Assembly (NCBI GenBank): GCA_019671135.1
Contig: JAHRHY010000022.1
Coordinates: forward strand, 753,001-817,000
Length of the DNA stretch: 64,000 bases
Direction: 5' to 3'
Source: Linnemannia hyalina
Lineage: Eukaryota; Mortierellomycota; Mortierellomycetes; Mortierellales; Mortierellaceae
The notes under the pieces were generated by a model. The model searched no databases and was not told where the DNA came from. It worked only from the letters and a program-made list of their open reading frames with translations. The translations under genes were made by a program, and so were the position numbers. This document shows, one piece after another, positions 9,914-20,104 of the stretch (within the stretch, counting starts at the first letter, position 1; each line of letters begins with the position of its first letter).

Positions 9914-10386
9914 ATCAAGAATTTTAAAAACTGTAGATATACCACTTGCACAAATAAAGCTTTTATATATGGAATACACATGTAATATTATCCTCGTCCC
10001 TTCCAATGAGATTCACCAGATATATTACCCATCTTTTTAAAAACTTCCACCATCCTTTGCACAATTTACAATATTTCTTTCTTGATCACAGTGGTGTTTA
10101 TCCACAATCTACTTATATTTAACATTACGAAAATTACAATAACTATATCTAATATGTTCTACAATGCATGCACTCTTTATGACATTTATTTTTTCACCAT
10201 TGGCATGTTTACCAACGATCTGTATAGGAGGCCGCATATCAACAAATATTATAACAATCGTAACTTCCTACAAAGTATGTTACATCAAACATTATAAAAA
10301 CCACGATAACTTCATCTGAGACGTTCCACAATGCATGCACCCTCACCATTATTGCATTACCCATATTTTTTTAAAACATTCACCTA
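9914..10386 (+). other. 3' tail of DDE transposon copy 1, no gene
   Basis: AT-rich sequence between the second gene and the right repeat, with repeated CACAATGCATGCAC and TTTTTAAAA motifs. It ends in CACCTA, the same six bases that precede the right repeat in copies 2 and 3. Confidence 0.6.
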
Positions 10387-10880
10387 GGAGGCCTTTCAGG
10401 TCCAAGTTATCATATGGTGTTTGTTACATCTCTGTAGATCTCGACAATATCCATAGCGACTATGGGATGAGAATGTATATATGATACCAAGCATATAAGA
10501 CAACCATTGTAACATTTTTTGTTCAACTATCCTACTAAACACCAACCTATTCTCCAAACAACAAAGTCTTCTTATTTTTCGCACACCACACTCTTGAATA
10601 TGTCCATCTACTATTAACCTGTAACCCTCACTGCAAGATTCGCCAGAGTAGTTCTTGTATGTCATCATCTAAAGCACTTGTACTCTCAACTGTATCTTTG
10701 GGGCGAAATACAGGGGAGAGATTACATTTTAAAAAAACATGTGCTGTCTATTGCTATTTTATTCTGTGTTCTGTTGCCCACTATGAAGAGATATGTCAGT
10801 TATGGAAGTAAACACTCCGTTCCTTGGGCTTTGGATATTTTTATATGCCTTTTTATATCCTCTGCACATGAAGGGGCCGC
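10387..10880 (+). repeat. Right terminal direct repeat of DDE transposon copy 1
   Basis: 494 bp, same orientation as the left repeat and identical except for one missing T in the run near 10841. The outer end GGGGCCGC abuts the target duplication TTT. Confidence 0.85.
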
Positions 10881-10971
10881 TTTCTAGGTGTAGTGTCATA
10901 CAAAGTCAGAGGTGACAGAGGGTGACAAGGAATGACTAACTAGAGAGCAATAGTAAACCTAATATGTTGCA
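10881..10971 (-). repeat. 5' LTR of the small LTR retroelement, upstream half (split)
   Basis: Continues the LTR interrupted at 5074. It ends TATGTTGCA, directly followed by the GTCGG duplication. Confidence 0.85.
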
Positions 10972-11481
10972 GTCGGGGTCCTCCAGTGAATGATGACGGG
11001 AGGGTAGTTGGTTGGCCAATGACTTTGGAGGTCGCGCCATCGTTGGGGGTATAGGCGTTGGCAAGGCCTTGGTGATGTGCTGTTAGGTATTTGGCCTGGT
11101 TGTTGCGGTATCACCATAGGCGATTACCCTCAATTTTGGCATATTGGTCAACAATGTATTGTTGTGAGAGTCGGCCAAACATAAGGGTGTAGCATCTGCG
11201 GTCGGTGATGGAGTATGGTCGCATCTGTAGGCGGTAGGCGTAGAACTCCTTGCAAGAGACAAAGTGTGAAGAGTCTTCTTTGAGGTGTTTCTCATGCATT
11301 CGTTCGTTGTAGTTGGTAAGTTGCGCGGAAGAAAGGTTATAGCTTTCCAGAATGTTGATGATGTTGTTGTTGTAATTGTTGCTTTCTTGTTGACGTTCTG
11401 TTGTTGTGTTAATGCCATTGATGTGATGGATGTTGGTGTTGATGGCAATGACATATTGCTGGAGATTGATGAAAGGTACAT
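10972..11481 (-). pseudogene. Helitron Rep relic (N-terminal part)
   Basis: On the minus strand the text reads ERMHEKHLKEDSS, then LMFGRLSQQYIVDQYAKIEG, a stop, then YRNNQAKYL and LPSSFTGGPR. This is the conserved N-terminal stretch of Helitron Rep proteins (families with RLFQQYVVD and PSSFTGSPRYMQQ). At GTCGG the small LTR retroelement enters. Skipping it, the frame continues HMQQHF at 1677-1660, then the mariner foldback, then the relic at 1-780. At least one in-frame stop (11111) shows it is dead. Confidence 0.8.
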
Positions 11482-11651
11482 TGTAATAGCAACAGAAGAA
11501 GGGTGACAGACAGGAGCAGGAGGCAGAAACGGATGGTGTTTATTGTACAGGGGAGCCAGGGTACTTATATGTGCTAGGCTATGGGCTCCAGAATGGTGGT
11601 GAGGTGGTGAGGTGGTTAGATGGGGATGTAATTATGTGGGAGTTTCGTCCA
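11482..11651 (-). repeat. LTR-like remnant related to the solo LTR at 39618-39827
   Basis: Starts TGTAATAGCAACAGAAG and is similar, in reverse, to most of 39640-39827, including the TTATATG...TGTACAG core. On its right is ACCACCCCTT, whose complement resembles a polypurine tract, so it may be the 3' LTR of a truncated element. No matching target duplication was found. Confidence 0.45.
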
Positions 11652-11694
11652 CCACCCCTTAAGTAGAGTCTTCTCTTACATTGTTGTTACAAAA

Positions 11695-12413
11695 AGATGT
11701 GGTGGCTAGGCAGTGGCGGCGATGCCTTAGGTTAGCAGTCATATTCTTTAGTAGACATAGTATTAGTAGTGCGCCGAGCCCTCTTGTCTGCTCTTGTCCT
11801 TTTGCACATCACTTCTTGGACAAGAGCAGTATTGACAAGAGTTTCGCTAGCGCGCTGCAGTATATCATTTGGTGTGATTCTTAGGACACTATTATCACTA
11901 CTCCCTACAACTCCTTTTCCCCCGTACCAATTGAGGACTTAACAGCGGTCCTACAACTCTGGCCTTCGACCCTCTCCCTGAGAAACAGTACTTTAAAGTT
12001 TAAAATTGTTACTCAGGGGAGAGGGTCGACGGCCAGAGTTGTAGGACCGCTGTTAGGTCCTCAATTGGTACGGAGGAGGGGGGGAAGGGGGTTGTAGGTT
12101 GGAGGGAGGGGAAGTGATAATAGCGTCCTAAAAGAATCACACAAAACGATACACTGCAGCGTGCCAGCGAAACTCTTGTCAATACTGCCCTCGTCCAAGT
12201 GATGTGTAAAAGGACCTTGTATTCATATTATTAAAGAGGGGGTTGTTACCTGCAGCGTGCCAGCGAAACTCTTGTCAATACTGCTCTCGTCCAAGTGATG
12301 TGTAAAAGGACAAAGAGCAGACAAGAGGGCTCGGCGCACTACTAATACTATGTCTACTAAAGAATATGACTGCTAACCTAAGGCATCGCCGCCACTGCCT
12401 AGCCACCACATCT
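11695..12413. repeat. Foldback element with ~290-400 bp inverted arms
   Basis: AGATGTGGTGGCTAGGCAG at 11695 is mirrored by the CTGCCTAGCCACCACATCT end at 12413; the arms meet at CCCTGAG / CTCAGGGG around a ~29-base loop (11983-12011). The right arm carries an extra partial duplication (units at about 12156 and 12251 containing GTGCCAGCGAAACTCTTG). No coding capacity. The Helitron array begins at its right end. Confidence 0.75.
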
Positions 12414-13638
12414 CCTTCTCTTTAAAAAAATAACGATTTTTTTAGTTAAATCACGTGAGGGCGGAGCCCGAACTAAAAATGTTGTGAGGGCCGTGGCCCT
12501 CACCAGTATCTTGCGCGTAGCGCCAGCGCGAAGCGCCTGTGTCTTGCGCGAAGCGCCAGTATTTTGTGAGCGAAGCGAGCGATGGTCACGGGCAAGGCCA
12601 TCAAGAGTATCTTGCGCGAAGCGCGCCAGTGTCCTGTGAGCGCAGCGAGCGTACGGGCACGGGCTAAGAGGATATGAGGGCGTAGCCCGAATCAAGGGGC
12701 TTTGAAGAGGATGTGAGCGCAGCGAGCAATGGTCACGGGCGCGCGCCCTGGCGAGACAATCGAAAGTATCTTGCGCGAAGCGCCAGTATGTTGTGACCGC
12801 ACGGGTACGAAAGGGAGAAGATGATGTGAGGGCGTAGCCCGAACCAGAGGACCTTTTTTGCGCCAAGCACCCGTACTTTGTAAGCGAAGCGAGCGATGGT
12901 CACGGGCAAGGCCATTAAGAGTATCTTGCGCAAAGCGCGCCAGTATCCTGTGAGCGCAGCGAGCGTACGGGCACGGGACAAGAGGATATGAGGGCGTAGC
13001 CCGAACCAGAGAAACTTTCTTGCGCAAAGCCCCAGTACTTCGTAAGGGCAAAGCTGTAGCTGTCAGATCCCTATTGCCGCCTGCGGCAAAAGGAAGCGAC
13101 CGCTGGAGCGTGGCCGTCTGGGCCATCTAGCGCAAAGCGCCAGTATGCTGTGAACGAGCCTTTTCGCAAGCCTACTAAAAAGCAAGAAATCCTCTGGCGT
13201 GATGTAGAGCAAAGGGCAGTCAAGGATATCTTGAATATACTGCGCGTGAGGGTGACCCGAGAGAATAATGAATACTAACAAGGCCAGGGGGATGGCTCCT
13301 CAGCTACTAAGATGACTATCTAATAAGGGACGTCAGCTGGGCCCAGCTGGGACCAGGGATATTATTCTTTATGGCACAACAGGAAACTCCACAGGTATGA
13401 GCTCTACATTCCCCAAGCATGCCATTGGCCACAGGTAGTTGTGAAAAATTTACAGTCACACTACACTTGAAAAAGGAAAAAGGTAATAGGCAAGTGGCAC
13501 CCTTATCTTTAAACGAGTCTTCTTCAAAGACCCTTCAAACACCCTTCAAAGACCCTTCCAAGACCCACACCCCTCACCCCAGACCCCCTTACAGCAACTT
13601 CCGGCACCCGTGGCATCGCCCACGGGCAACCTTTCTAG
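12411..13638 (+). mobile_element. Non-autonomous Helitron, tandem unit 1
   Basis: 1228 bp from a 5' TC (TCTCCTTCTCTTTAAAAAAA) to a 3' hairpin (CCCGTGG, six-base loop, CCACGGG) plus CAACCTTTCTAG. The TC start, subterminal hairpin and CTAG end match Helitron termini, and the next unit begins immediately, as in head-to-tail Helitron arrays. The interior has many short motifs (GCGAAGCGCCAGT, GAGCGCAGCGAGCG, GAGGGCGTAGCCCGAA) and no convincing gene; the open frames there are by-products of the repeats. Confidence 0.75.
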
Positions 13639-14862
13639 TCTCTTTCTCTTTAAAAAAATAACGATTTCTGTATATCACGTGAGGGCGGAGCCCGAACTAA
13701 AAATGTTGTGAGGGCCGTGGCCCTCACCAGTATCTTGCGCGTAGCGCCAGCGCGAAGCGCCTGTGTCTTGCGCGAAGCGCCAGTATTTTGTGAGCGAAGC
13801 GAGCGATGGTCACGGGCAAGGCCATCAAGAGTATCTTGCGCGAAGCGCGCCAGTGTCCTGTGAGCGCAGCGAGCGTACGGGCACGGGCTAAGAGGATATG
13901 AGGGCGTAGCCCGAATCAAGGGGCTTTGAAGAGGATGTGAGCGCAGCGAGCAATGGTCACGGGCGCGCGCCCTGGCGAGACAATCGAAAGTATCTTGCGC
14001 GAAGCGCCAGTATGTTGTGACCGCACGGGTACGAAAGGGAGAAGATGATGTGAGGGCGTAGCCCGAACCAGAGGACCTTTTTTGCGCCAAGCACCCGTAC
14101 TTTGTAAGCGAAGCGAGCGATGGTCACGGGCAAGGCCATTAAGAGTATCTTGCGCAAAGCGCGCCAGTATCCTGTGAGCGCAGCGAGCGTACGGGCACGG
14201 GACAAGAGGATATGAGGGCGTAGCCCGAACCAGAGAAACTTTCTTGCGCAAAGCCCCAGTACTTCGTAAGGGCAAAGCTGTAGCTGTCAGATCCCTGTTG
14301 CCGCCTGCGGCAAAAGGAAGCGACCGCTGGAGCGTGGCCGTCTGGGCCATCTAGCGCAAAGCGCCAGTATGCTGTGAACGAGCCTTTTCGCAAGCCTACT
14401 AAAAAGCAAGAAATCCTCTGGCGTGATGTAGAGCAAAGGGCAGTCAAGGATATCTTGAATATACTGCGAGTGAGGGTGACCCGAGAGAATAATGAATACT
14501 AACAAGGCCAGGGGGATGGCTCCTCAGCTACTAAGATGACTATCTAATAAGGGAGGTCAGCTGGGCCCAGCTGGGACCAGGGATATTATTCTTTATGGCA
14601 CAACAGGAAACTCCACAGGTATGAGCTCTACATTCCCCAAGCATGCCATTGGCCACAGGTAGTTGTGAAAAAATTACAGTCACACTACAGTTGAAAAAGG
14701 AAAAAGGTAATAGGCAAGTGGCACCCTTATCTTTAAACGAGTCTTCTTCAAAGACCCTTCAAACACCCTTCAAAGACCCTTCCAAGACCCACACCCCTCA
14801 CCCCAGACCCCCTTACAGCAACTTCCGGCACCCGTGGCATCGCCCACGGGCAACCTTTCTAG
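13639..14862 (+). mobile_element. Non-autonomous Helitron, tandem unit 2
   Basis: 1224 bp, almost identical to unit 1. Begins TCTCTTTCTC directly after the CTAG of unit 1 and ends with the same hairpin and CTAG (14859-14862). Confidence 0.8.
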
Positions 14863-16039
14863 TCTCTATCTCTCTAAAAAAATAACGATTCTATAAATCA
14901 CGTGAGGGCGCAGCCCGAACTAAAAAAATGTGAGGGCCGTGGCCCTCACCAGTATCTTGCGCGTAGCGCCAGCGCGAAGCGCCAGTATTTTGTGAGCGAA
15001 GCGAGCGATGGTCACGGGCAAGGCCATCAAGAGTATCTTGCGCGAAGCGCGCCAGTGTCCTGTGAGCGCAGCGAGCGTACGGGCACGGGCTAAGAGGATA
15101 TGAGGGCGTAGCCCGAATCAAGGGGCTTTCAAGAGGATGTGAGCGCAGCGAGCAATGGTCACGGGCGCGCCCTGGCGCGACAATCGAAAGTATCTTGCGC
15201 GAAGCGCCAGTATGTTGTGACCGCACGGGTACGAAAGGGAGAAGATCATGTGAGGGCGTAGCCCGAACCAGAGGACCTTTTTTGCGCCAAGCGCCCGTAC
15301 TTTGTGAGCGAAGCGAGCAATGGTCACGGGCAAGGCCATCAAGAGTATCTTGCGCAAAGCGCGCCAGTATCCTGTGAGCGCAGCGAGCGTACAGGCACGG
15401 GCTAAGAGGATATGAGGATATGAGGGCGTAGCCCGAACCAGTGAAACTTTCTTGCGCAAAGCCCCAATATTTCGTAAGGACAAAGCTTTAGCTGTCAGAT
15501 CCCTGTTGCCGCCTGCGGCAAAAGGAAGCGACCGCTGGAGCGTGGCCGTCTGGGCTATCTAGCGCGAAGCGCCAGTATGCTGTGAACAAGCCTTTTCGCA
15601 AGCCTACTAAAAAGCAAGAAATCCTCTGGCGTGATGTAGAGCAAAGGGTAGTCAAGGATATCTTGAATATACTGCGAGTGAGGGTGACCCGAGAGAATAA
15701 TAAATACAAACAAGGCCAGAGGGATGGCTCCCCAGCTACTAAGATGACTATCTAATAAGGGAGGTCAGCTGGGCCCAGCTGGGACCAGGGATATTGTTCT
15801 TCATGGCACAACGACAGGTATGAGCTCTACATTCCCCAAGCGTGCCATTGGCCACAGGTAGTTGTGAAAAATTTACAGTCACACTACACTTGAAAAAGGA
15901 AAAAGGTAATAGACAAGTGGTACCCGTATCTTTAAACGATTCTTCTTCAAAGACCCTTCAAAGACCTACACCCCTCACCCCAGACCCCCTTACAGCAACT
16001 TCCGGCACCCGTGGCATCGCCCACGGGCAACCTTTCTAG
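14863..16039 (+). mobile_element. Non-autonomous Helitron, tandem unit 3
   Basis: 1177 bp. Begins TCTCTATCTC, ends in the hairpin at 16008-16027 and CTAG at 16036-16039. More diverged than units 1 and 2, with small internal deletions (one near 14966, another near 15960). Confidence 0.8.
16008..16039 (+). other. Helitron 3' terminal hairpin and CTAG (unit 3)
   Basis: Stem CCCGTGG/CCACGGG with loop CATCGC, then CAACCTTT and CTAG. Identical structures end unit 1 (CTAG 13635-13638) and unit 2 (CTAG 14859-14862). Confidence 0.75.
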
Positions 16040-16491
16040 TTCTAGTAATAATACAAAGCGACTGTAGTGATCACCTGATATAGTTCGCAGTCACAATCAA
16101 TCAATCGTTCCTAAATCACATGATTGTATTATGTCTATCGTGTGTGCTGTGTGTGTGCCTGACGAACGCCACTAAATTTTCACCTCCCATTGTTGTTGAT
16201 TGATGTTGACTAAGCAAAAGTGCGTATGCGTATCCCACAGAAAGCGAAGTGCGTGTCCCCTAGGAGGATCTGCTGACCAAGAAATGCTAAATAAGCAAAG
16301 TGGGAGTCCTCTAGAACCTCTAGAATCCTCCAGCAACAACCTTTTCTTCTCTAATAACTTGCTTGCTGCTACTCTTTTCCTCGCTTTTGTGCTTTTTTTT
16401 TTTTTTTTTTTTTGCTCCTTTATTCCTCACTACAGTCTTTCATCAGCCACAACTCCAAATTTCATTTTCATCACATCTGTCACCATTCAAC

Positions 16492-19245
16492 ATGCCTTCC
16501 ACTCGCCGTGCTCCTCTTACCTCCACCTCCAGTATCGATACCTCTTCAACTACAGCCTTTACAGGATACAAGCGGGTTAGAGCGACGAACTCAACAAGGT
16601 CGCAGCCCACCAAGTCCGTCAGGTTCTCTTCCCTTACCACCACCAGGCGTACGGCTGCCACTAAATCTACTGTTACCACTCCCTCCTCTCCTTCCTCGCT
16701 TCCCATCAATAGCACTATCACCACACCCAATGCAATCGCTTCTTCTTCCTCCTCCTCTTCCCCTATTAGCAGGTGTAGCAGGTGCCGTGGAAACGATCAC
16801 CAAAGGTCAACAAGTCGTCGCTGCCCATACTTTAAAGGGAAGCAAACGACAAGTGCAAGGATCTGCCATTCCCAGAAGCGTCACTCCAACAACTGCGACT
16901 ACCTCGAAACCATCTTTGACACCGTTTCGGACGAGAGTATCCTCGCTGCACGACCCGCGTCTTTCACATCAAGCTGAAGGAACTCCTGCATGATCTGTTG
17001 AAAAACCATGTCCTCGGAAAGGTCGTCGGCATGATTCATGTCATTGAGTTCCAGAAGCGTGGACTCCCCCATGCACACATTCTGCTCATCATGAGCCCCG
17101 AGCACAAGCCTGGATTGCCTGAGGACTACGACAAATACATTTCTGCCGAGATTCCTGACCCTGCAACTCATCCGGCCGCCTATGAGACTGTTGTGAAATC
17201 CATGATCCATGGCCCATGTGGACCGGCAAACAGGAACTCTCCATGCATGGAGAACGGCGTGTGTACCAAAGGCTATCCCAAGCCCTTCCTCGCAACCACC
17301 ACAAACGGACCAAATGGATATCCGCAGTACCGGCGCCGCATGGATGGAAGGACAGTCAGGATCGATGGCCGGGGAGATTTCGAGATTGACAACCGTTGGG
17401 TCGTTCCGCACAACCCTTATCTGGCTGCAAAGTATGGTGCCCATATCAATGTCGAGAGCTGCACCTCTTCCACTGCGGTCAAGTATCTTTACAAGTACGT
17501 CTACAAGGGTCATGATCGAGCCACTGTTGTGGTTCAACAGCCGGCACAAGACGGAGCTCAAGCCGGAGCCGGAGATCTACCTGTGCCAGAAGTCAACGAG
17601 ATCATTGATTTCATCGACGGTCGCTATGTCTCTGCCTCCGAGTCTTCTTGGCGCATATTCGGTTTCCGCCTACACAGTGCCTATCCATCCGTCACCAGGT
17701 TGCATTTGCATCTTCCCGGCCAGTTCATGCACGCCTTCCGCTCGGACGAACCCATCGCCGATGTCCTAGAGAGAGCCGCACTGGAGCGCAGTACGCTGAC
17801 TGCATTCTTCGACTATAACCGCGACCATCCTGACGAACCGCCATCAAAGTACCACGACTTTCCTCAAACCCACGTTTACCTCAAGAGGGAAAAGCGATGG
17901 AAGCTCAGAGAGAGAGGATGTACAGTCGGCCGACTCTTTTTTGTGCATGATACCGCAGGCGATCTGTTTTATTTGCGGTTGCTACTACTCTCGGTGCCAA
18001 GTCCTATATCGTTTGAGGGCCTAAGAACAGTCGAAAACGAGGTCCACCCCACGTTCAAGGCCGCCTGCATCGCCCTTGGCATGCTTCAAGATGATCGCGA
18101 GTGGGAGAACTGTCTTCGGGATGCCGCAGTCTGCCAAACGGGATACCAACTCCGCTCCCTTTTTGCAAAGATTCTTGCCTTTTGCAACCCGACAAATCCT
18201 GCTCAGCTTTGGACCACCTTTCGCGATGCACTGTCTAATGATCTCCGTCCAAGGGAACGTGACGCTACCAGCCTTGAGCAGCGACAATCCTTTGCAGACC
18301 AGCGTGCAAATGCTGCCTTGATCCACTTACAAGTTCTCCTGAGGAACCTCGGCAAGACTCTCCACGACTACGAAGGCATGCCCGAGCCCGTCATACTGGA
18401 GCAGCATGGTCCCAACGTAAATGCATTTATTGCAGACGAGTTGAATTACCCTTTGCCCAGCGCAGAAGATTTCGCCATGATGGAGCAGTCACTCAACGCG
18501 AATCAGAGGGAAGCATACGACCGAATCAAGCACTCCTATGAGATGAACTCTTCCGAGGCGTACTTCATCGATGGTCCTGCAGGTACAGGAAAGACCTTCC
18601 TGTACTGCTCTGTCCAACAAACGACAACGTCGATGAAGTCAACAACCACATCATGTCAGCCATACAAGGGGAATCAAGAGAGTTTCTCTCGCAGGACTCC
18701 ATCATCGACAAAGAAGACGATAGGGTGGACGCTCTGTTTCCTATCGAGTTTCTGAACAGCCTCAAGTCGTCTTCGCTCCCTCCTCACTGCCTGAGATTGA
18801 CCGTGGGTTGTCCTGTCATACTCCTTCGAAACCTCATGCCACAGGAAGGACTTTGCAATGGCACGCGACTCATATGTACATCGCTCTCACGGTACGTCTT
18901 GGGAGCCACTATCATTATAGGAACACATGCCGGCAATCACGTATTCCTTTCCCGCATCCCGATCTGCCCTTCTGACCTCGATATGCCGTTCAAGTTCCGA
19001 CGACTCCAGTTCCCTATCCGACCCGCCTTTGCAATGACGATCAACAAGTCCCAAGGTCAGACTTTAGACACCGTTGGTATCTATCTCAAGAAGCCGGTAT
19101 TCGCCCATGGCCAACTGTACGTTGCCCTATCTCGATGACGAACAAGAACAACGTGCATGTGTTGATTGAGAGGGAGGGTCCCGATACACCATATGGCTGT
19201 ACAACAAATGTTGTTTACCCAGAGATTCTTGCCCTGAGTGACTAA
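16492..19245 (+). pseudogene. Helitron Rep-helicase gene with deletions and frameshifts
   Basis: The N-terminus (ATG 16492) has Ser/Thr-rich text and a zinc-knuckle-like CSRCRGNDHQRSTSRRC, typical of leaders of fungal Helitron proteins. A deletion near 16920 removes the first half of Rep and shifts frame into RVFHIKLKELL. The Rep core then reads well: IEFQKRGLPHAHILLI (HUH site) and VKYLYKYVYKGHDRA (two-Tyr motif). The helicase part has Walker A (DGPAGTGKTF, ~18570), but near 18605 a second deletion and frameshift skips the Walker B region and joins NDNVDEVNNHIM; it continues to FAMTINKSQGQT and YVALSR. A last frameshift at 19134 leaves NVVYPEILALSD to the stop at 19245. Upstream of the ATG is a T run (16389-16412). 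Not functional as it stands. Confidence 0.8.
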
Positions 19246-19364
19246 AAAAAAATGACATAAGAAAAAAAAAAAGGAGGGTAGGGATCAAGGGAGACAGTGA
19301 CAGACAGAAATAAATATTACCACATCCATTTCGCTTTTTTTTTTTTTTTTTTTCACCCAACACC

Positions 19365-19395
19365 CCCGCGAGCGAAGCCGCGGGTACTATTCTAG
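19365..19395 (+). other. Helitron 3' terminal hairpin and CTAG (coding Helitron)
   Basis: Stem CCCGCG/CGCGGG around AGCGAAGC, then TACTATT and CTAG. Same architecture as the array units but different sequence, so the two belong to different Helitron families. Confidence 0.7.
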
Positions 19396-19443
19396 TTTTG
19401 TAACAAAATCAGTGTATGTACTTAAGGGGTTTATATTGAAATG

Positions 19444-19899
19444 TCAGCGTGAAATGGTGACAGTTGAGTTGGTTTTGAGTGCCTCAGATAGCGCCTGGGC
19501 TCCGTTGTCTCCAATCAAGTTGCTGTACAACTCCAGTGTGGTCGGAGTCGAGTTGGTCTTGAGTTCCTCAGACAGCGCCTGAGCTCCGTTGTCTCCGATC
19601 GAGCTACTCATCAAGTTCAAAGTGGTCAGAGTCGAGTTGGTCTTGAGTGCTTCAGACAGCGCCTGGGTTTCGTTGTCTCCGATCGAGTTGCTGTAGATAT
19701 CCAAAGTGATCAGAGTCGAGCTGGTCTTGAGTGCCTCTGCTAACCTTCCAAATTCCTTTCCTCCAATCGAGTTTACTGACAAATGGAAGGATAGCTTGCA
19801 AAGATGAAGTAGTGTTTTTGGTTGGAGGTTGAGAAGCTTGGTGAACTCCTTTGGAAGAACAGAGAGGCTTGGGCAGTGTTTGTTTATTGAGAGCTCTTT
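19444..19899 (-). pseudogene. LRR protein gene fragment (3' end only)
   Basis: Minus-strand frame with no start codon: SVLPKEFTKLLNLQPKTL, then three to four 28-residue ribonuclease-inhibitor-type repeats (NSTLTTLNL..SIGDNGAQALSEALKT). The closing NSTVTISR and stop correspond to the end of the intact LRR gene at 32728-35975, and SVLPKEF matches its LLPKELIKFL region. The N-terminal two thirds are missing. Confidence 0.75.
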
Positions 19900-20104
19900 T
19901 TAAAAATTGTGCATCTCTAAGATGTGGCATTGCTTGCTATTGTGGATATGTCCATTGACGCAGGAGCTGGCTGCACAAGGCTACAGCTTGTCTTGAAGGC
20001 TGCTTTAGCCTTGAACCTTTTAGAAGACACCAGACATTCAGGGAGATGTCCAGCATGCCACATCCAATCAGGATCCGAACACCCGCCCTGCTGGATCTTC
20101 ATTT

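Larger units (their letters stand above)
5075..10880 (+). mobile_element. DDE transposon with LTR-like direct repeats, copy 1 (subfamily A)
   Basis: A 5806-bp unit inserted in an LTR with a 3-bp duplication TTT (5072-5074 and 10881-10883). It runs from GGAGGCC to GGGGCCGC. Both ends carry the same repeat in DIRECT orientation (5075-5569, 495 bp, and 10387-10880, 494 bp), which differ by one T. Between them are two plus-strand genes: a DDE transposase (5731-7020) and a 753-aa protein (7652-9913). The two tips of the repeat are weakly inverted to each other (GGAGGCCTTTCA against GCGGCCCCTTCA), so each repeat alone could look like a transposable end pair. The two-gene plan and 3-bp TSD recall PIF/Harbinger; the long direct repeats do not. 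Confidence 0.85.
1678..10971 (-). mobile_element. Small LTR retroelement, non-autonomous, split by a DDE transposon
   Basis: Two copies of a 207-bp LTR with TGCAACA/TGTTGCA ends lie at 1678-1884 and at 4956-5074 plus 10881-10971. The outer flanks carry the same 5-bp target duplication GTCGG (1673-1677 and 10972-10976). On the minus strand a TGG-starting primer-binding site directly follows the 5' LTR (4955 downwards) and a purine tract AAGAGGGGAAGG directly precedes the 3' LTR (1885-1896). The internal region is only about 3.07 kb, and no reverse transcriptase, RNase H or integrase was seen, so it is likely mobilised in trans. The 5' LTR is interrupted by the 5806-bp DDE transposon. Removing that transposon and one TTT rebuilds an LTR matching the other copy. 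Confidence 0.85.
16040..19395 (+). mobile_element. Coding but defective Helitron, adjacent to the tandem array
   Basis: Directly follows unit 3 (CTAG, then TTCTAGTAATAATAC). The 3' end at 19365-19395 has a hairpin (CCCGCG, eight-base loop, CGCGGG), seven bases, then CTAG and a T. Inside is a broken plus-strand Rep/helicase gene. The 5' end is placed at the junction because no other TC start is evident; that boundary is less sure than the 3' end. Confidence 0.7.

Noticed and set aside
5075..10880. Interpretation as an LTR retrotransposon
   Set aside because: No reverse transcriptase, RNase H or integrase, no PBS after the left repeat, 3-bp rather than 4-6-bp duplications, and repeats that do not end in TG/CA; the encoded enzyme is a DDE transposase.
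12692..15483. Repeated Arg/Ala-rich open frames of 80-146 codons on the minus strand
   Set aside because: They mirror the short GC-rich motifs of the tandem Helitrons and are duplicated with the units; no start context or domain supports them.
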